This document shows, in pieces, positions 16,398 to 25,900 of a stretch of 64,000 nt of DNA. The notes under the pieces are model-generated. The model had not been told where the DNA came from and did not search any database. It saw only the letters and a list, made by a program, of their open reading frames with translations. The stretch spans positions 186,001 through 250,000 of the forward strand of contig JADIYP010000007.1 of NCBI GenBank assembly GCA_016705235.1, in the 5' to 3' direction. A program made the translations under genes and the position numbers. Each line of letters starts with the position of its first letter. Position 1 is the first letter of the stretch. The DNA comes from Candidatus Leptovillus affinis. Its GTDB lineage: Bacteria > Chloroflexota > Anaerolineae > Promineifilales > Promineifilaceae.

Positions 16398-17911
16398 TCG
16401 CCGCGCCCCATACCCTCATCATTGGCGCAGGCATCGGCGGATTGACGGCTGGCGCGCTGCTTTTGCACGCCGGGCATCGCGTCACCATACTGGAAAGCCA
16501 CGTTTACCCTGGCGGCAGCGCCGGAACCTTTTACCACAAAGGATTCCGCTTCGACGCCGGAGCCACCCTGGCCGGCGGTTTCGCCCCCGGCGGTCCCCAC
16601 GCCCGATTGGCCGACATCCTTGGCCTGGAATGGCCGGTGCGGCCGGTAGATCCGGCCTGGGTGGTGCATTTGCCCGACGGCCGGGCCATCACCCAATGGG
16701 CCGACCCGCAGCAGTGGCAGGCCGAATGGCAAACCGCTTTTCCGCAGACGGCCTCGTTCTGGCGCACCCAGGAACGGCTGGCCGACGTTAGCTGGGACAT
16801 TTCCAGCCGTCCGTTTCCCTGGCCGCCAGAATCCCCCCGCGACCTGTGGACCATTGCCCAGGCTCTGCGCCCGCGCACGCTGCAAGCGCTGCCCTACCTG
16901 TTTCGCACGATTGGCAGCGTAGCCGCCACCGGCGATCCCATGTTCAAAGCCTTTTTGGACGGCCAACTGCTCATCGCCGCCCAAACCACAGCCGATGATG
17001 CCCATGCCCTGTACGGCAGCGCGGCCCTCGATTTGCCCCGACGCGGCGTCAACCACGTGCAGGGCGGCATCGGCGCGCTGGCGCAAACGCTGGTGGATTG
17101 GATCCGCGCTCATGGCGGCGAGGTTTTGTTTCGGCAGCGCGTGACGCAGATCGAAACCAACCAGGGGCGGGCAACGGCCGTCATCACCCAAAAAGGCCAA
17201 CGGTTTCGCGCCGATGCCCTCCTGGCCAACCTGACCCCCTGGGCGCTCAACGATTTGCTCGGCGAACAATCGCCAATGCGGCTGCAAAAAGAAGTGGCCC
17301 GCCGCGAGCCAACCTGGGGCGCGTTTACCCTTTACCTGGGCCTGGATGCCGCCCGGCTGCCACACCTGGCCAGCGGCCATCATCAGGTCATCGTCGACCA
17401 CACACGGCCGTTGGGCGAAGGCAATTCCGTGTTCATCTCCCTCTCGGACGAGGGCGACGGCCGTCGCGGACCGGCAGGCACACGTACAGCCACCCTTTCT
17501 ACGCATACGGCCGTCGCCCCCTGGTGGCAGTTGCGCCAGGCAGACAACGAATCGGCCTATCTGGCCCGCCGCGAACGGTACACCGAAACATTGCTGGCCG
17601 CCGCCGAAAAAGCCATCCCCGGTCTGGCGCAGGCGGCGACCCTGTGCCTGCCAGGGACGCCGGTGACGTTTGCCTATTACACCGGACGGCCGTTAGGCAT
17701 GGTCGGCGGCTTTCCGCAAACATCGCTCTTTAAAGCGCGCGGGCCGGGCACGGGCATCGACAATTTGTGGCTGGTGGGGGATTCGATTTTCCCCGGGCAG
17801 TCGACGGCCGGGGTGACGTTGGGGGGCATGCGGGTGGCGACGGCCGTTTTGCAGGCCAGCCGCCGGTCTAACTCATTGTGGCCAGCCGCGCCATCTCCCG
17901 CCGGAGATTAA
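16394..17911 (+). CDS. CrtI-like FAD-dependent desaturase/oxidoreductase
   Basis: A 505-residue flavoprotein of the phytoene desaturase (CrtI/CrtD/CrtO) superfamily. The Rossmann motif GAGIGG is at 11-16, the second FAD motif follows in GGSAGTFYHKGFRFD, and the C-terminal FAD motif is GIDNLWLVGDSIFPGQSTAG. It may desaturate or isomerise a carotenoid or another isoprenoid; no other carotenoid gene is in the window, so the substrate is open. It shares an operon with the SRPBCC gene, and its 3' end overlaps the convergent HD gene by 44 bases. Confidence 0.85.
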   Translation: MIAAPHTLIIGAGIGGLTAGALLLHAGHRVTILESHVYPGGSAGTFYHKGFRFDAGATLAGGFAPGGPHARLADILGLEWPVRPVDPAWVVHLPDGRAITQWADPQQWQAEWQTAFPQTASFWRTQERLADVSWDISSRPFPWPPESPRDLWTIAQALRPRTLQALPYLFRTIGSVAATGDPMFKAFLDGQLLIAAQTTADDAHALYGSAALDLPRRGVNHVQGGIGALAQTLVDWIRAHGGEVLFRQRVTQIETNQGRATAVITQKGQRFRADALLANLTPWALNDLLGEQSPMRLQKEVARREPTWGAFTLYLGLDAARLPHLASGHHQVIVDHTRPLGEGNSVFISLSDEGDGRRGPAGTRTATLSTHTAVAPWWQLRQADNESAYLARRERYTETLLAAAEKAIPGLAQAATLCLPGTPVTFAYYTGRPLGMVGGFPQTSLFKARGPGTGIDNLWLVGDSIFPGQSTAGVTLGGMRVATAVLQASRRSNSLWPAAPSPAGD

Positions 17912-18500
17912 GCCGCGCCGGAGTTTCCCACGCCCCATGAGCGGGTAAAAAGTAGAGCTGCTCCCTGGCCAACAGCCGCGCCAATACGGCCGTTCGCCCC
18001 TGACGATACGCCTCGGCTGGGATGTGGGCATATTCGCGGCGAATGGCCTGCGCGTAAGCGTCGTAGCGGGATGGTTCAGCGGCCAGAACAGCCAGATCCG
18101 CATCCAGCAATATGTGGCCGTCGCTGTCGGCGACGGCCGTTTCGTGCCTCTCGGTCAGGCGAATCAGGCGTGCCGTTTCGTCAATCAATCCGGCGGCAGC
18201 GCCCAGATTGGCGAGAACGGCCGTGGCGTAGGCGGCGCTTTGCGCTTCGTTATCGTGGCGGCGCGGATCATAAATGGCGTCGTGGAACCAGGCGGCCAAC
18301 TGCAATGCCAATGGATTGTGGGCTTGTGCCAGGTAAGGCTGCAAGTGGCCGAGAACATCCTGAACATGGGCCAGGGTATGGTAGAAACGGCCGTCGGCGG
18401 CATACAACGCCAGCAAATCGGCCGCCGCTCCGGCGCATCGCTCAGGACTGCCGGGCAGCAGTGCCAGCAAAGGCCGGACAATGGGATCAGAAGGCTGCAC
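17868..18500 (-). CDS. HD-domain metal-dependent phosphohydrolase
   Basis: A protein of about 210 residues of the predicted HD phosphohydrolase family (COG4339-like). The family signature RFYHTLAHVQDVL is at about 38-50, the HD pair is in AAWFHDAIYD, and the distal Asp is in ILLDADLAVLA. The frame is open to an ATG at 18590, but that start would overlap the upstream DinB gene by 104 bases; the GTG at 18500 gives a 14-base overlap and the usual family N-terminus, so I prefer it. Substrate unknown. Confidence 0.8.
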   Translation of the reverse strand: MQPSDPIVRPLLALLPGSPERCAGAAADLLALYAADGRFYHTLAHVQDVLGHLQPYLAQAHNPLALQLAAWFHDAIYDPRRHDNEAQSAAYATAVLANLGAAAGLIDETARLIRLTERHETAVADSDGHILLDADLAVLAAEPSRYDAYAQAIRREYAHIPAEAYRQGRTAVLARLLAREQLYFLPAHGAWETPARLNLRREMARLATMS

Positions 18501-19065
18501 GGGCAGTTTGCGCCTGACGCGCAATATCAGCCATCTGGCCCAGGTGGTCGGCGTCGTGGGCCAATCCCAGAATAAATCGTCCGACGGCATCTATGTCGCC
18601 TGCGCCCGGCCACGGCTCGTAGGTGTTGCTCAGAATAGGTTGATCGGGCCACAGGTCCAGGCTGGCAAGCCGCATACGGCGGCTTTCTTCCAACCGGGCA
18701 CGGCATTGGGCGATGGTGGTGACGGTTTGCCAGGGCGTTTCGTAACGGGAACGGCCGTGCGGCGGCACGCCCCGCGCCATTTCCGCCGCCAAAAAAGCGC
18801 TTTCCTCAGCCGAAGCGGTGGTATGCACAAGCACATGGCCCAGCGTCCAGGCCACGTCCTTTTCGCTCTCATCGGCGGCAAATGTATCATTGGCCTGGGG
18901 ATCAGTCGGCACAAACACAACGTCAGCATCCGTGCTGGCGGCAATCAGAGACAACATTTCGTCGATCATTTCGTTGGTTAAAGCGCGTAAATCTGCCAGA
19001 GTCAAAGGCGCGGCAAGTTCACGCAAAGTCATTTGTTTAGCGCGTAGGGGGGTAAAATCTAACAT
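18487..19065 (-). CDS. DinB-family four-helix protein
   Basis: A 192-residue protein of the DinB/YfiT-like superfamily, helical-bundle proteins that often bind a metal through three His. Candidate ligands are in WTLGHVLVH (N-terminal half) and LAHDADHLGQM (C-terminal). The frame extends to 19170, but the ATG at 19065 (MLDFTPLRAKQM) is the natural N-terminus. Some family members are thiol transferases; the specific reaction is unknown. It is translationally linked to the downstream HD gene. Confidence 0.8.
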   Translation of the reverse strand: MLDFTPLRAKQMTLRELAAPLTLADLRALTNEMIDEMLSLIAASTDADVVFVPTDPQANDTFAADESEKDVAWTLGHVLVHTTASAEESAFLAAEMARGVPPHGRSRYETPWQTVTTIAQCRARLEESRRMRLASLDLWPDQPILSNTYEPWPGAGDIDAVGRFILGLAHDADHLGQMADIARQAQTARAAF

Positions 19066-19348
19066 CGTTTTAGCAAATTCAATCCTCAATTTGGTTTTAT
19101 GTCTACTTTTTAACCGGCCACCACAAAAACAGATAGAGCAAACGGCCGTTGAGGCCACCATCTCTGGCATGGTTTTGGGCAGGCAGGGGCCGTGATTTTA
19201 GCACGCCTGCCGCGCAAACTACCGCTTTTTAATCGCCAACACATCTGGAGAATTTTTCAACAGGTCCGTTTTGCCGCCAGTTCAGATGGGCGGCCAAAAC
19301 AGGATGGCAGCGCTGTTGCCTGGCGTTGCGGGGAAGATTTCTTTTGAG

Positions 19349-19364
19349 TATACTGTACGCAGTA
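19349..19364 (+). promoter_or_regulatory. possible promoter -10 with overlapping operator-like palindrome
   Basis: A -10-like TATACT (19349-19354) overlaps the inverted repeat TACTG-TACG-CAGTA (19351-19364), 24 bases before the ATG of the globin fusion. A poor -35 (TTGCGG) lies 17 bases upstream. The palindrome over the -10 would suit a repressor. The rest of the divergent region 19066-19387 shows no gene. Confidence 0.4.
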
Positions 19365-19387
19365 CCCAAATAATTCGCGGCGAAATT

Positions 19388-20284
19388 ATGCAAACTGTTA
19401 CAGTATCCCCGACTCTAGAACTCCATAACCTTTCTTCCGATCCAGCCGAAGAATGGTCTCGGCTGCTTGGTTTTGTGGGCCTGACGGCCGTAGACAAACA
19501 AGCCATGTCGCATTCCACAGAAATCTTGCTGCGCCGCGCGCCCGAATTAGTCATCAACACCTACAACTACTTGCTTTCCGTGCCGGAAACGGCCGCTATT
19601 TTAGGCTGGGAACGCGGGGCCAATGAGGAACATCTGGCCGAGCGCCGCCGCTTTTTCGCGGTTTGGCTGGCGCGCGTTATCGGCATGGACACCAGCGACG
19701 AATTTGCCTACTACCTGGTCCGCGCCGGAAAATTCCATGCCGGGCACGGGCCGCGCCACATCCACACCCCACCCGCCTACATCACCACTTCTATCGGCAT
19801 AGTGGGGGCGGCGTTTGCCAGCTACATGCAAGAAGCAGGTCTTTCCGGCAGCGTCATTGCCAAAGCGATGGCCGGTTGGAACAAATATTTGTCGGTGCAA
19901 CTGCACATGATGCTGCTGGGGTATGAAACAGCCCGGCGGTTCAGCCAGGGCGCCTGGGCCATTCCGGTGAAGTTATTTGGTCGGATGCGGTTGATGGTGG
20001 GGGATACGGCCGTTACCGTCCACGTCGATCCCGGGGCGTCTGTTGAAGACCTGCTGCGTAAATTTTTTGATTATTATCCGCAAACTCGCTCATTTGCCTT
20101 GGAGCGGGTTTGGAACTCTGAAGAAAAAACGAATTCTGCCTGGGTAGAGGTAAAACCGGTCTACGTTCCGATTCAAAAAGGGTGGCGCGTGCTGCTAAAC
20201 GGCCGTGACCTCACCTACGCCGGTGGATTCCCCACACCTCTATCCCCAAACGACACCATCAGCATCTTCCCGCCAGGACGGTAA
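19388..20284 (+). CDS. protoglobin fused to a MoaD/ThiS-like beta-grasp domain
   Basis: A 298-residue two-domain protein. Residues 20-188 are a protoglobin/globin-sensor domain: the segment GKFHAGHGPRHIHTPPAYI (115-132) fits the F-helix, with H117 as the likely haem ligand. Residues 192-298 are a ubiquitin-like beta-grasp domain (IPVKLFGRMRLMVGD ... SPNDTISIFPPGR) of the MoaD/ThiS type. It ends in PPGR and lacks the C-terminal Gly-Gly needed for adenylation, so it is probably a binding or regulatory domain. I start at the ATG at 19388; the frame runs upstream to 19271 without recognisable sequence. It is followed by the tungsten aldehyde oxidoreductase, suggesting gas or redox sensing linked to that enzyme. 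Confidence 0.82.
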   Translation: MQTVTVSPTLELHNLSSDPAEEWSRLLGFVGLTAVDKQAMSHSTEILLRRAPELVINTYNYLLSVPETAAILGWERGANEEHLAERRRFFAVWLARVIGMDTSDEFAYYLVRAGKFHAGHGPRHIHTPPAYITTSIGIVGAAFASYMQEAGLSGSVIAKAMAGWNKYLSVQLHMMLLGYETARRFSQGAWAIPVKLFGRMRLMVGDTAVTVHVDPGASVEDLLRKFFDYYPQTRSFALERVWNSEEKTNSAWVEVKPVYVPIQKGWRVLLNGRDLTYAGGFPTPLSPNDTISIFPPGR

Positions 20285-20491
20285 GAAACCACACCAATAA
20301 AAGGAGGTGCTCCACCCAAAAATATCTAAGACATCATCAAGCGCTGCATGGTTCTTGCGACTTTTCGGGCCAAGAACAGCAAATCGGGCAATTTGCTGCA
20401 CTGGCTGCCCACCATCTTGGGCCACAAACCATACAACGCCACACCCTTGCAGAATCAATTACTTAATCGACTATAGCAATTGGAGGTAATA

Positions 20492-22306
20492 ATGGAACTA
20501 GGTGGATACGCAAATAATATCGCTCACGTAGACCTGACAGCAGGTAAAGTCGAAAACAAACCCATCCCGGAAGGCTGGGCTTTGCACTACATCGGCGCGC
20601 GCGGTCTGGGCGTTAAATACGTCTTTGAAAATGGCCCGGATGTAGACCCGCTCTCGCCCGACAACATTTTATGCTTCATGAATGGTCCCCTCACCGGCAC
20701 GCCGGCCAACATGAGCGGCCGTCTCGCCGTCGTGACCAAATCGCCTCTCACCGGAACCATCACCGATGCCCATCAGGGCGGCTGGTCGGCGGCCCGCATT
20801 CGCTGGGCCGGTTTCGATGGCCTCATCTTCTCCGGCAAATCCGAAAAACCGGTCTACGCCTACGTTGAAAACGGAACCGTAGAACTACGCGACGCGTCCG
20901 ATTTATGGGGCAAGGGCATTAAAGAAACCATTCAACACTTTAAAGATACATATGGCGAGAAAGACCTTACGGTTATCGCCATTGGGCAGGCCGGTGAAAA
21001 CCTGGTGCGCTACGCAAGCTGGCTCAACGAAGATGATCGGGCAGCGGGACGCGGCGGCACGGGCTGCGTCGGCGGCAGCAAGCATCTCAAGGCCATCGTC
21101 GTCAAAGCCAAAAAAGCGATGCCTCGGGCCGCCAACGCCGAAGCCTGGAAACCGGCCCACGAACGCGCCCTGGGCGTCATCATGGATGAAAAAGGGTTTA
21201 CCAGCCCGCGCAAGGGCGGCCTTTCCGTCTATGGCACCAACATCCTCATGAACATCACCAGCAACATGGGCGCTCTGCCCGCTTTCAACGGCAAGGTGAC
21301 ATCTTTTGGCGACAAAGCGGAAGGCATCAGCGGCGAATGGGTGGAACAAAATATCCTGGTTAATAATCCCACCTGCCATGCCTGCCCCGTAGCCTGCAAG
21401 AAAGAAGTCAAAATCGAGGATGGTCCGTTTGCCGGCACGCATATGGAAAGCTTTGAATACGAACCAGCCTGGTCGTTGGGCGCGAACTGCGGCAACGGCG
21501 ACGCCGGTTCCATCGCCAAGCTGATCGATCTGGCCAATGATTATGGCTTTGATGCCATCGAAGTTGGCGACGTGATGGCCACCTTTATGGAAGCCACGGA
21601 AAAGGGTTACACCAACGGCGAAGGCCTGCAATGGGGCGATTACATGTCGATGGTCGCCATGGCCGAAAAGATTGCCTTCCGGCAAGGAATCGGCGATTTG
21701 CTGGCGAATGGCATCAACGCGGTTGCCAAGCATTACGGCGATATGTCCATGGCCATGTCGGTGAAGGGACAGGGCATCCCGGCTTACGATCCGCGCGGCC
21801 TGAAAGGCATGGGCATTGCCTATGCCACCAGCAATCGCGGCGCCTGCCACCTGCGCGCCTACACCCCCGCCAGCGAATTGGGCGTTATTGCTCTGAAAAC
21901 GGACCCGTTGGATTGGAAAGGCAAGGGCGGGTTGACCAAGTTGCTGCAAGACCTGTCGGCCTTTACAGACAGCCTGGATTTGTGCAAATTCAGCCAGTTC
22001 GTGGAAGGACCGGATGAATATGCGGCTCAGTTCTCGGCGATGACGGGCGTGGAATTTTCGGCCGATGACGTTTTGTTGACTGGCGAGCGCATTTACAATC
22101 TGGAACGTTACTACAACAATCTGGCCGGCTTCGGCGTAGGCAGTGACTACCTGCCAGATCGCTTCACCAAAGAACCGTCCACGATGCCGGGTTCGGAAGG
22201 GCATGTGTGTGAATTGGACGACATGCTGGCTGAGTATTATGAACTACGCGGCTGGGAGAACGGCGTTGTGCCGGAATCCAAGTTGAAGGAGTTGCAGATT
22301 ATCTAA
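20492..22306 (+). CDS. aor: tungsten-containing aldehyde:ferredoxin oxidoreductase
   Basis: A 604-residue enzyme of the AOR family, which oxidises aldehydes to acids (or the reverse) with a bis-pterin tungsten cofactor and a 4Fe-4S cluster, using ferredoxin. Cluster ligands are C295, C298, C302 (TCHACPVACKKE) and C498 (DLCKFSQF), the same spacing as in Pyrococcus AOR. Cofactor motifs GGTGCVGGSKHLKAIVVK, YEPAWSLGANCGNGD and GACHLRAYTP are intact. The SD GGAGG precedes the ATG at 20492. MoaD and a companion gene follow on the opposite strand, matching the need for pterin synthesis. Confidence 0.92.
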   Translation: MELGGYANNIAHVDLTAGKVENKPIPEGWALHYIGARGLGVKYVFENGPDVDPLSPDNILCFMNGPLTGTPANMSGRLAVVTKSPLTGTITDAHQGGWSAARIRWAGFDGLIFSGKSEKPVYAYVENGTVELRDASDLWGKGIKETIQHFKDTYGEKDLTVIAIGQAGENLVRYASWLNEDDRAAGRGGTGCVGGSKHLKAIVVKAKKAMPRAANAEAWKPAHERALGVIMDEKGFTSPRKGGLSVYGTNILMNITSNMGALPAFNGKVTSFGDKAEGISGEWVEQNILVNNPTCHACPVACKKEVKIEDGPFAGTHMESFEYEPAWSLGANCGNGDAGSIAKLIDLANDYGFDAIEVGDVMATFMEATEKGYTNGEGLQWGDYMSMVAMAEKIAFRQGIGDLLANGINAVAKHYGDMSMAMSVKGQGIPAYDPRGLKGMGIAYATSNRGACHLRAYTPASELGVIALKTDPLDWKGKGGLTKLLQDLSAFTDSLDLCKFSQFVEGPDEYAAQFSAMTGVEFSADDVLLTGERIYNLERYYNNLAGFGVGSDYLPDRFTKEPSTMPGSEGHVCELDDMLAEYYELRGWENGVVPESKLKELQII

Positions 22307-22342
22307 TTGTCGGGCTGCGGCGATTGGTGATTGAGTGAGAGG

Positions 22343-22376
22343 AAGACGGCCGTTTCCCCAACGGCCGTCTTTTTTA
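22343..22376 (+). terminator. terminator built from the ACGGCCGT palindrome
   Basis: Stem AAGACGGCCGTT / AACGGCCGTCTT with a 4-5 base loop and a U-tract TTTTTT, 37 bases after the aor stop. It also reads from the other strand, where the MoaD companion gene ends at 22384. Confidence 0.85.
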
Positions 22377-22383
22377 TTCCCGT

Positions 22384-22647
22384 TTAGCCGCCAGCGCGGA
22401 CTAATTTATCTTCCATCACGGCCATCAAGGCCGCCAGGGCAGCGTCGTCGCCTTCGGCATAAAAGCGTACCTGCCCAATTTTTAATGAACCCAGGTGGAA
22501 ATCTTCTACCTGCTCCAGAGTGACAACCCAGCCATTGCCGGCGACACGGCCGTCTCCCACCACCGTCCCACCGGCATCCACCAAATAATCGCGCATCAGC
22601 CAAAGCGGAACAGCGCGCACAATCCGTTCATGACTGGCCACGATCAA
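22384..22647 (-). CDS. small MoaD-associated protein (DUF1952-like)
   Basis: An 87-residue acidic protein. Its pattern (RIVRAVPLWLMRDYLVDAGG ... VRFYAEGDDAALAALM) resembles the small DUF1952 / MoaD-related C-terminal domain family, though I place it there tentatively. The start is a TTG that overlaps the MoaD stop (TTGA), with a GTG two codons later as alternative. Its tight coupling to MoaD and the nearby aor gene suggest work in tungsten-pterin cofactor formation. Confidence 0.65.
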   Translation of the reverse strand: MIVASHERIVRAVPLWLMRDYLVDAGGTVVGDGRVAGNGWVVTLEQVEDFHLGSLKIGQVRFYAEGDDAALAALMAVMEDKLVRAGG

Positions 22648-22922
22648 CCTCCGGCCACTGCGGGAAACAGGTCGATTTTGTCGCCATTTTTGATGATGGT
22701 GGCCATTTGATCAGGCATGTAGGGGACGTCACGGCCGTTGATGAACAAATGAACATGGGGGAATAGCTGGCCGTCTTCATCCAGCAGTTCCTCACGCATG
22801 GCCGGGAACCGCTCCAAAATTGCATCCAACACCTGCTGCGCCGTGGCGCCTTCCGCTACCTCAAATTCCACCGTTTTTTGTCCCGCAATACGCCGCAGCG
22901 TGGCAAAAAAATTCACTTTCAT
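22644..22922 (-). CDS. moaD: MoaD-type sulfur carrier / small modifier protein
   Basis: A 92-residue beta-grasp protein ending in the functional Gly-Gly (FPAVAGG). In the known pathway MoeB/MoaE-type enzymes adenylate and thiocarboxylate this tail to supply sulfur for the dithiolene of molybdopterin; some homologues are ubiquitin-like modifiers. Start: ATG at 22922 with GAGGT upstream; a TTG one codon earlier is possible. It is convergent with aor and probably serves it. The gene symbol is by family, not by proven function. Confidence 0.85.
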   Translation of the reverse strand: MKVNFFATLRRIAGQKTVEFEVAEGATAQQVLDAILERFPAMREELLDEDGQLFPHVHLFINGRDVPYMPDQMATIIKNGDKIDLFPAVAGG

Positions 22923-22952
22923 CAAACATACCTCATTCGTTGGGCATTATGG

Positions 22953-25900
22953 TTACGGGCAGGGCAGCCAATTGACCCCTTGCCAGGTACTGGCGTTATT
23001 GGAGATGCCGCCAGCCGGCCAGGTGGCCAACTGCCCGGTGTACAACACCTGAGCCATCTGGCCATACGGATTGGCCAGCGCGGGCATTTCGGCGGCGATG
23101 TCGATGCTCATTTCGATGACCCATTGATTGCTGCCTGGTTCGCCGAGAACGGCCGTCCAATTGCTGCTGCTGTACCCGGCATTCCAACCCTGCCCATCGG
23201 AATTGCTGCCGATGCCCGCCTGCACCGACAAGGAACCATCACGCACAATCTGGAAAAAGCGGTCGGCCGTGTCCGGGTCGCCTAGATTGCGCGTGGTGTC
23301 AAAGTAAAGGCGCAGTGAATCGCTTGGGTCGTCGGTCACATCGTTAATCAGCCAGGCGATGTATAAAACGTTGCCTTTGCGCCCCAAATAGCCCTGCACC
23401 AGACCAGATAAGTCGCCTTCGGGTTGGAACTGTATTTGCGGCGAATTGGGCCATTCGGCCGGATTGTAGCTGCCGTCCAGGGTGGGTGGATTGAGCAAAC
23501 AGGCGACCGATGGATTGGGCATGGGCGTATTGGTGGGGGTGCTGGTGATTGTTGGCGTGGCCGTCGGCGAACCGGTGGGTGAGGCGGTGGGGGTGCTGGA
23601 TGGCGTCTGGGTAGCCGTAGGCGTTGGCGTGATGGATGGCGTGGCGCTTGGCGTCCAGGTGGACGTGGCGGTGGCGGTGAATGTGGGCGGTCCCAGGGTG
23701 CTGGTGGGCGTGGCGGAGGTAACGGCCGTTTGCGTCGGCGTAGGCGTGTGGAAAACCAGCGGGTCTAAGCCGCGAGCCACCGCTTCGCCATCAGAAATGC
23801 CGTCGCCCGATGTGTCGCGGCGCAGCGGATCGGTGCGAAATTGCAGCACTTCGTCGCCATCGATCAGAATATCTCTGTCCGTATCCCGATCCTTAGGATT
23901 GGTCCCAATGCGCAGCACTTCGTCACCGTCGCTCAAGCGGTCGAAATCGGTATCCGGGTTATTGGGATCGGTGCCAATCGCCAATTCCTGAGTATCGCTC
24001 AGGCCGTCGCCATCAGTGTCCTGTCCTGGGGCGGGAGTCAGGGTCATGGCGGTGGCGTCTATGGTGGGGGTGAGGGCCACGGCCGTTTCCGTCAGGTACA
24101 CCGCCGGCAGACTGGTTGGCGTCGAGGTGGCGCGTGAGCCGCCAAAAAATCCGCCCACGTCAAACAAAAAGGTCAAGACGCCAATCACGCTGCAAAACAC
24201 AACCACGGCCAGCAAGGTATAAAACAAAGCCATGGGAATCGCCGGTCCCGTGCGCGCTTCGCCGTTCAGGGTTACGCGCCCGCCCGCCTGCGAGGATACA
24301 TCCACTTCAAACGGGTAAATTTCGCCACCGCCCAGCCAGCTTTTCTGTTTCGCGTCTAGCTCCAGGTCAACGGCCGTTGTCTGCCCGCCAGCCAGGTGAA
24401 TGCGACCACGCTCACCACGAATCTGCAACGCGTGCTGTGGATCGCGGGCCGTTACGCTAAACTCGCCGGTCGCGTTGCCCGTATTCTCAATCGTCACGCC
24501 CACAGTTTCCGGCAGGCGAATCTGGCTGTTGCTCAATCGGGCCTCAAACGAGACAAACCCGCCAATGACCAAGGTTAAGGCCGCGCCCACGCGCAAGCGG
24601 GGATGCTGTTGGGAGACCAATTCCAGGCGCATCCGCTGACGTCCGGTGGGCGTGGAGCGGTGGCGCGGCGGCCGGATAGCCAACGAGAGCTGCGTCGTCG
24701 CGCCGGCGGGCAAATCAATAAATTCGGTGGGTGTGCTCACCCATTCCTGGGGCACACCTTGCACACGCACCGTCACACGATCGGCCACCGGCCCCCGATT
24801 CACAATCTCCAGGTTGATGGGCGTTCGCCGGCCGGGTTCCAGAGTAAAACTCTCTTGTGGCAGAAAAATGGCCAGGGGGTCTTCAACGGGCGCGGCGTGC
24901 GCAGCGGTGGGAATGGCTTCGGCGGCTGGCGTGGTGCGGCCAAGGGCTACGGCCGTAGCGCGTTCGGCCACCACCGCCATATCCGATTCATAAGGCGTCA
25001 CCTCCGGCCCAACTAAGGAGAGAACATAAGGGCCGATGCGCACGCGCATACCCGGCGCCAGCGGCGTCGGATCCTCGGCGCGCAGGCGGCGATCATTGAG
25101 GAACGTGCCATTGATGCCGCCCAGGTCCAGTACTTCCCAGCCCAAAGACGTGGCTTGCAATTGGGCATGCTGCCGCGAAACGCCTTCCGCCGGTAACACA
25201 ATGTCGTTGTCTGCGCCTCGGCCCAGGCTAATAACGGCCTGGGTCAGCTGCACGCGACTGGGTGGATGCCCAGGGGTGTCGATAGACAGCTCATAACCAG
25301 GCGGCGGGTCCGTTACCTGGGCCAAAATGTCTGCCTCTGGCGTCATGATCTGCGTGGGTGTGCCGGCCAACGAGATCATGGCGGCTTGCAGCGCTGCATC
25401 CAGGTCCGCGCCGGTGTCGTAACGGGCGGCCGGGTCTTTAGCCAGCAGTTTGCTAAGAATGGTGTTGAGAACAGGGGGAATATCGGCGCGAGCTTCATGG
25501 ATTGGCGGCGGCATCACGCCTTTGGTGTGCGCGGCCAGGGCTTCCGATAAGTTTTGGAAAGAAAAAGGCAGGCGATTGGTGAACAGTTCATACAAAACCA
25601 CACCGAGGCCGTAGAGGTCGGAACGGCCGTCTAAATCCAGCCCCTCACACTGTTCCGGCGACATATACGTCGGCGTGCCCAGCGTCATCCCGGTCCTGGT
25701 CATGTCCGAGCCTTCGGACAATTTAACCAGGCCAAAATCGGTCAGCACCGCCCGGAAAGGCTGCTCGCCCGGCTTGTCGGCGCGCGTCAGCCGCTTCAAG
25801 ATGATGTTTCCCGGTTTCACGTCGCGGTGAACAATGCCTTGCTTGTTGGCATAATCCAACGCCAGAGCAATGTGGCTGCCAATTTGCAGCCCCTGGGAAA

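Noticed and set aside
16196..17506. A 436-codon frame opposite the CrtI-like gene
   Set aside because: Antisense shadow; its sequence is low-complexity and Gly/Ala/Arg-rich without family motifs.
20903..22204. A 433-codon frame opposite the aor gene
   Set aside because: It lies in the shadow of a conserved enzyme, has no recognisable motif, and is caused by codon bias of the + strand gene.
23482..23991. A 169-codon frame rich in Val and Gly opposite the receptor kinase
   Set aside because: It is the antisense of the Thr/Pro linker and TSP3 repeats; the regular pattern mirrors those repeats.
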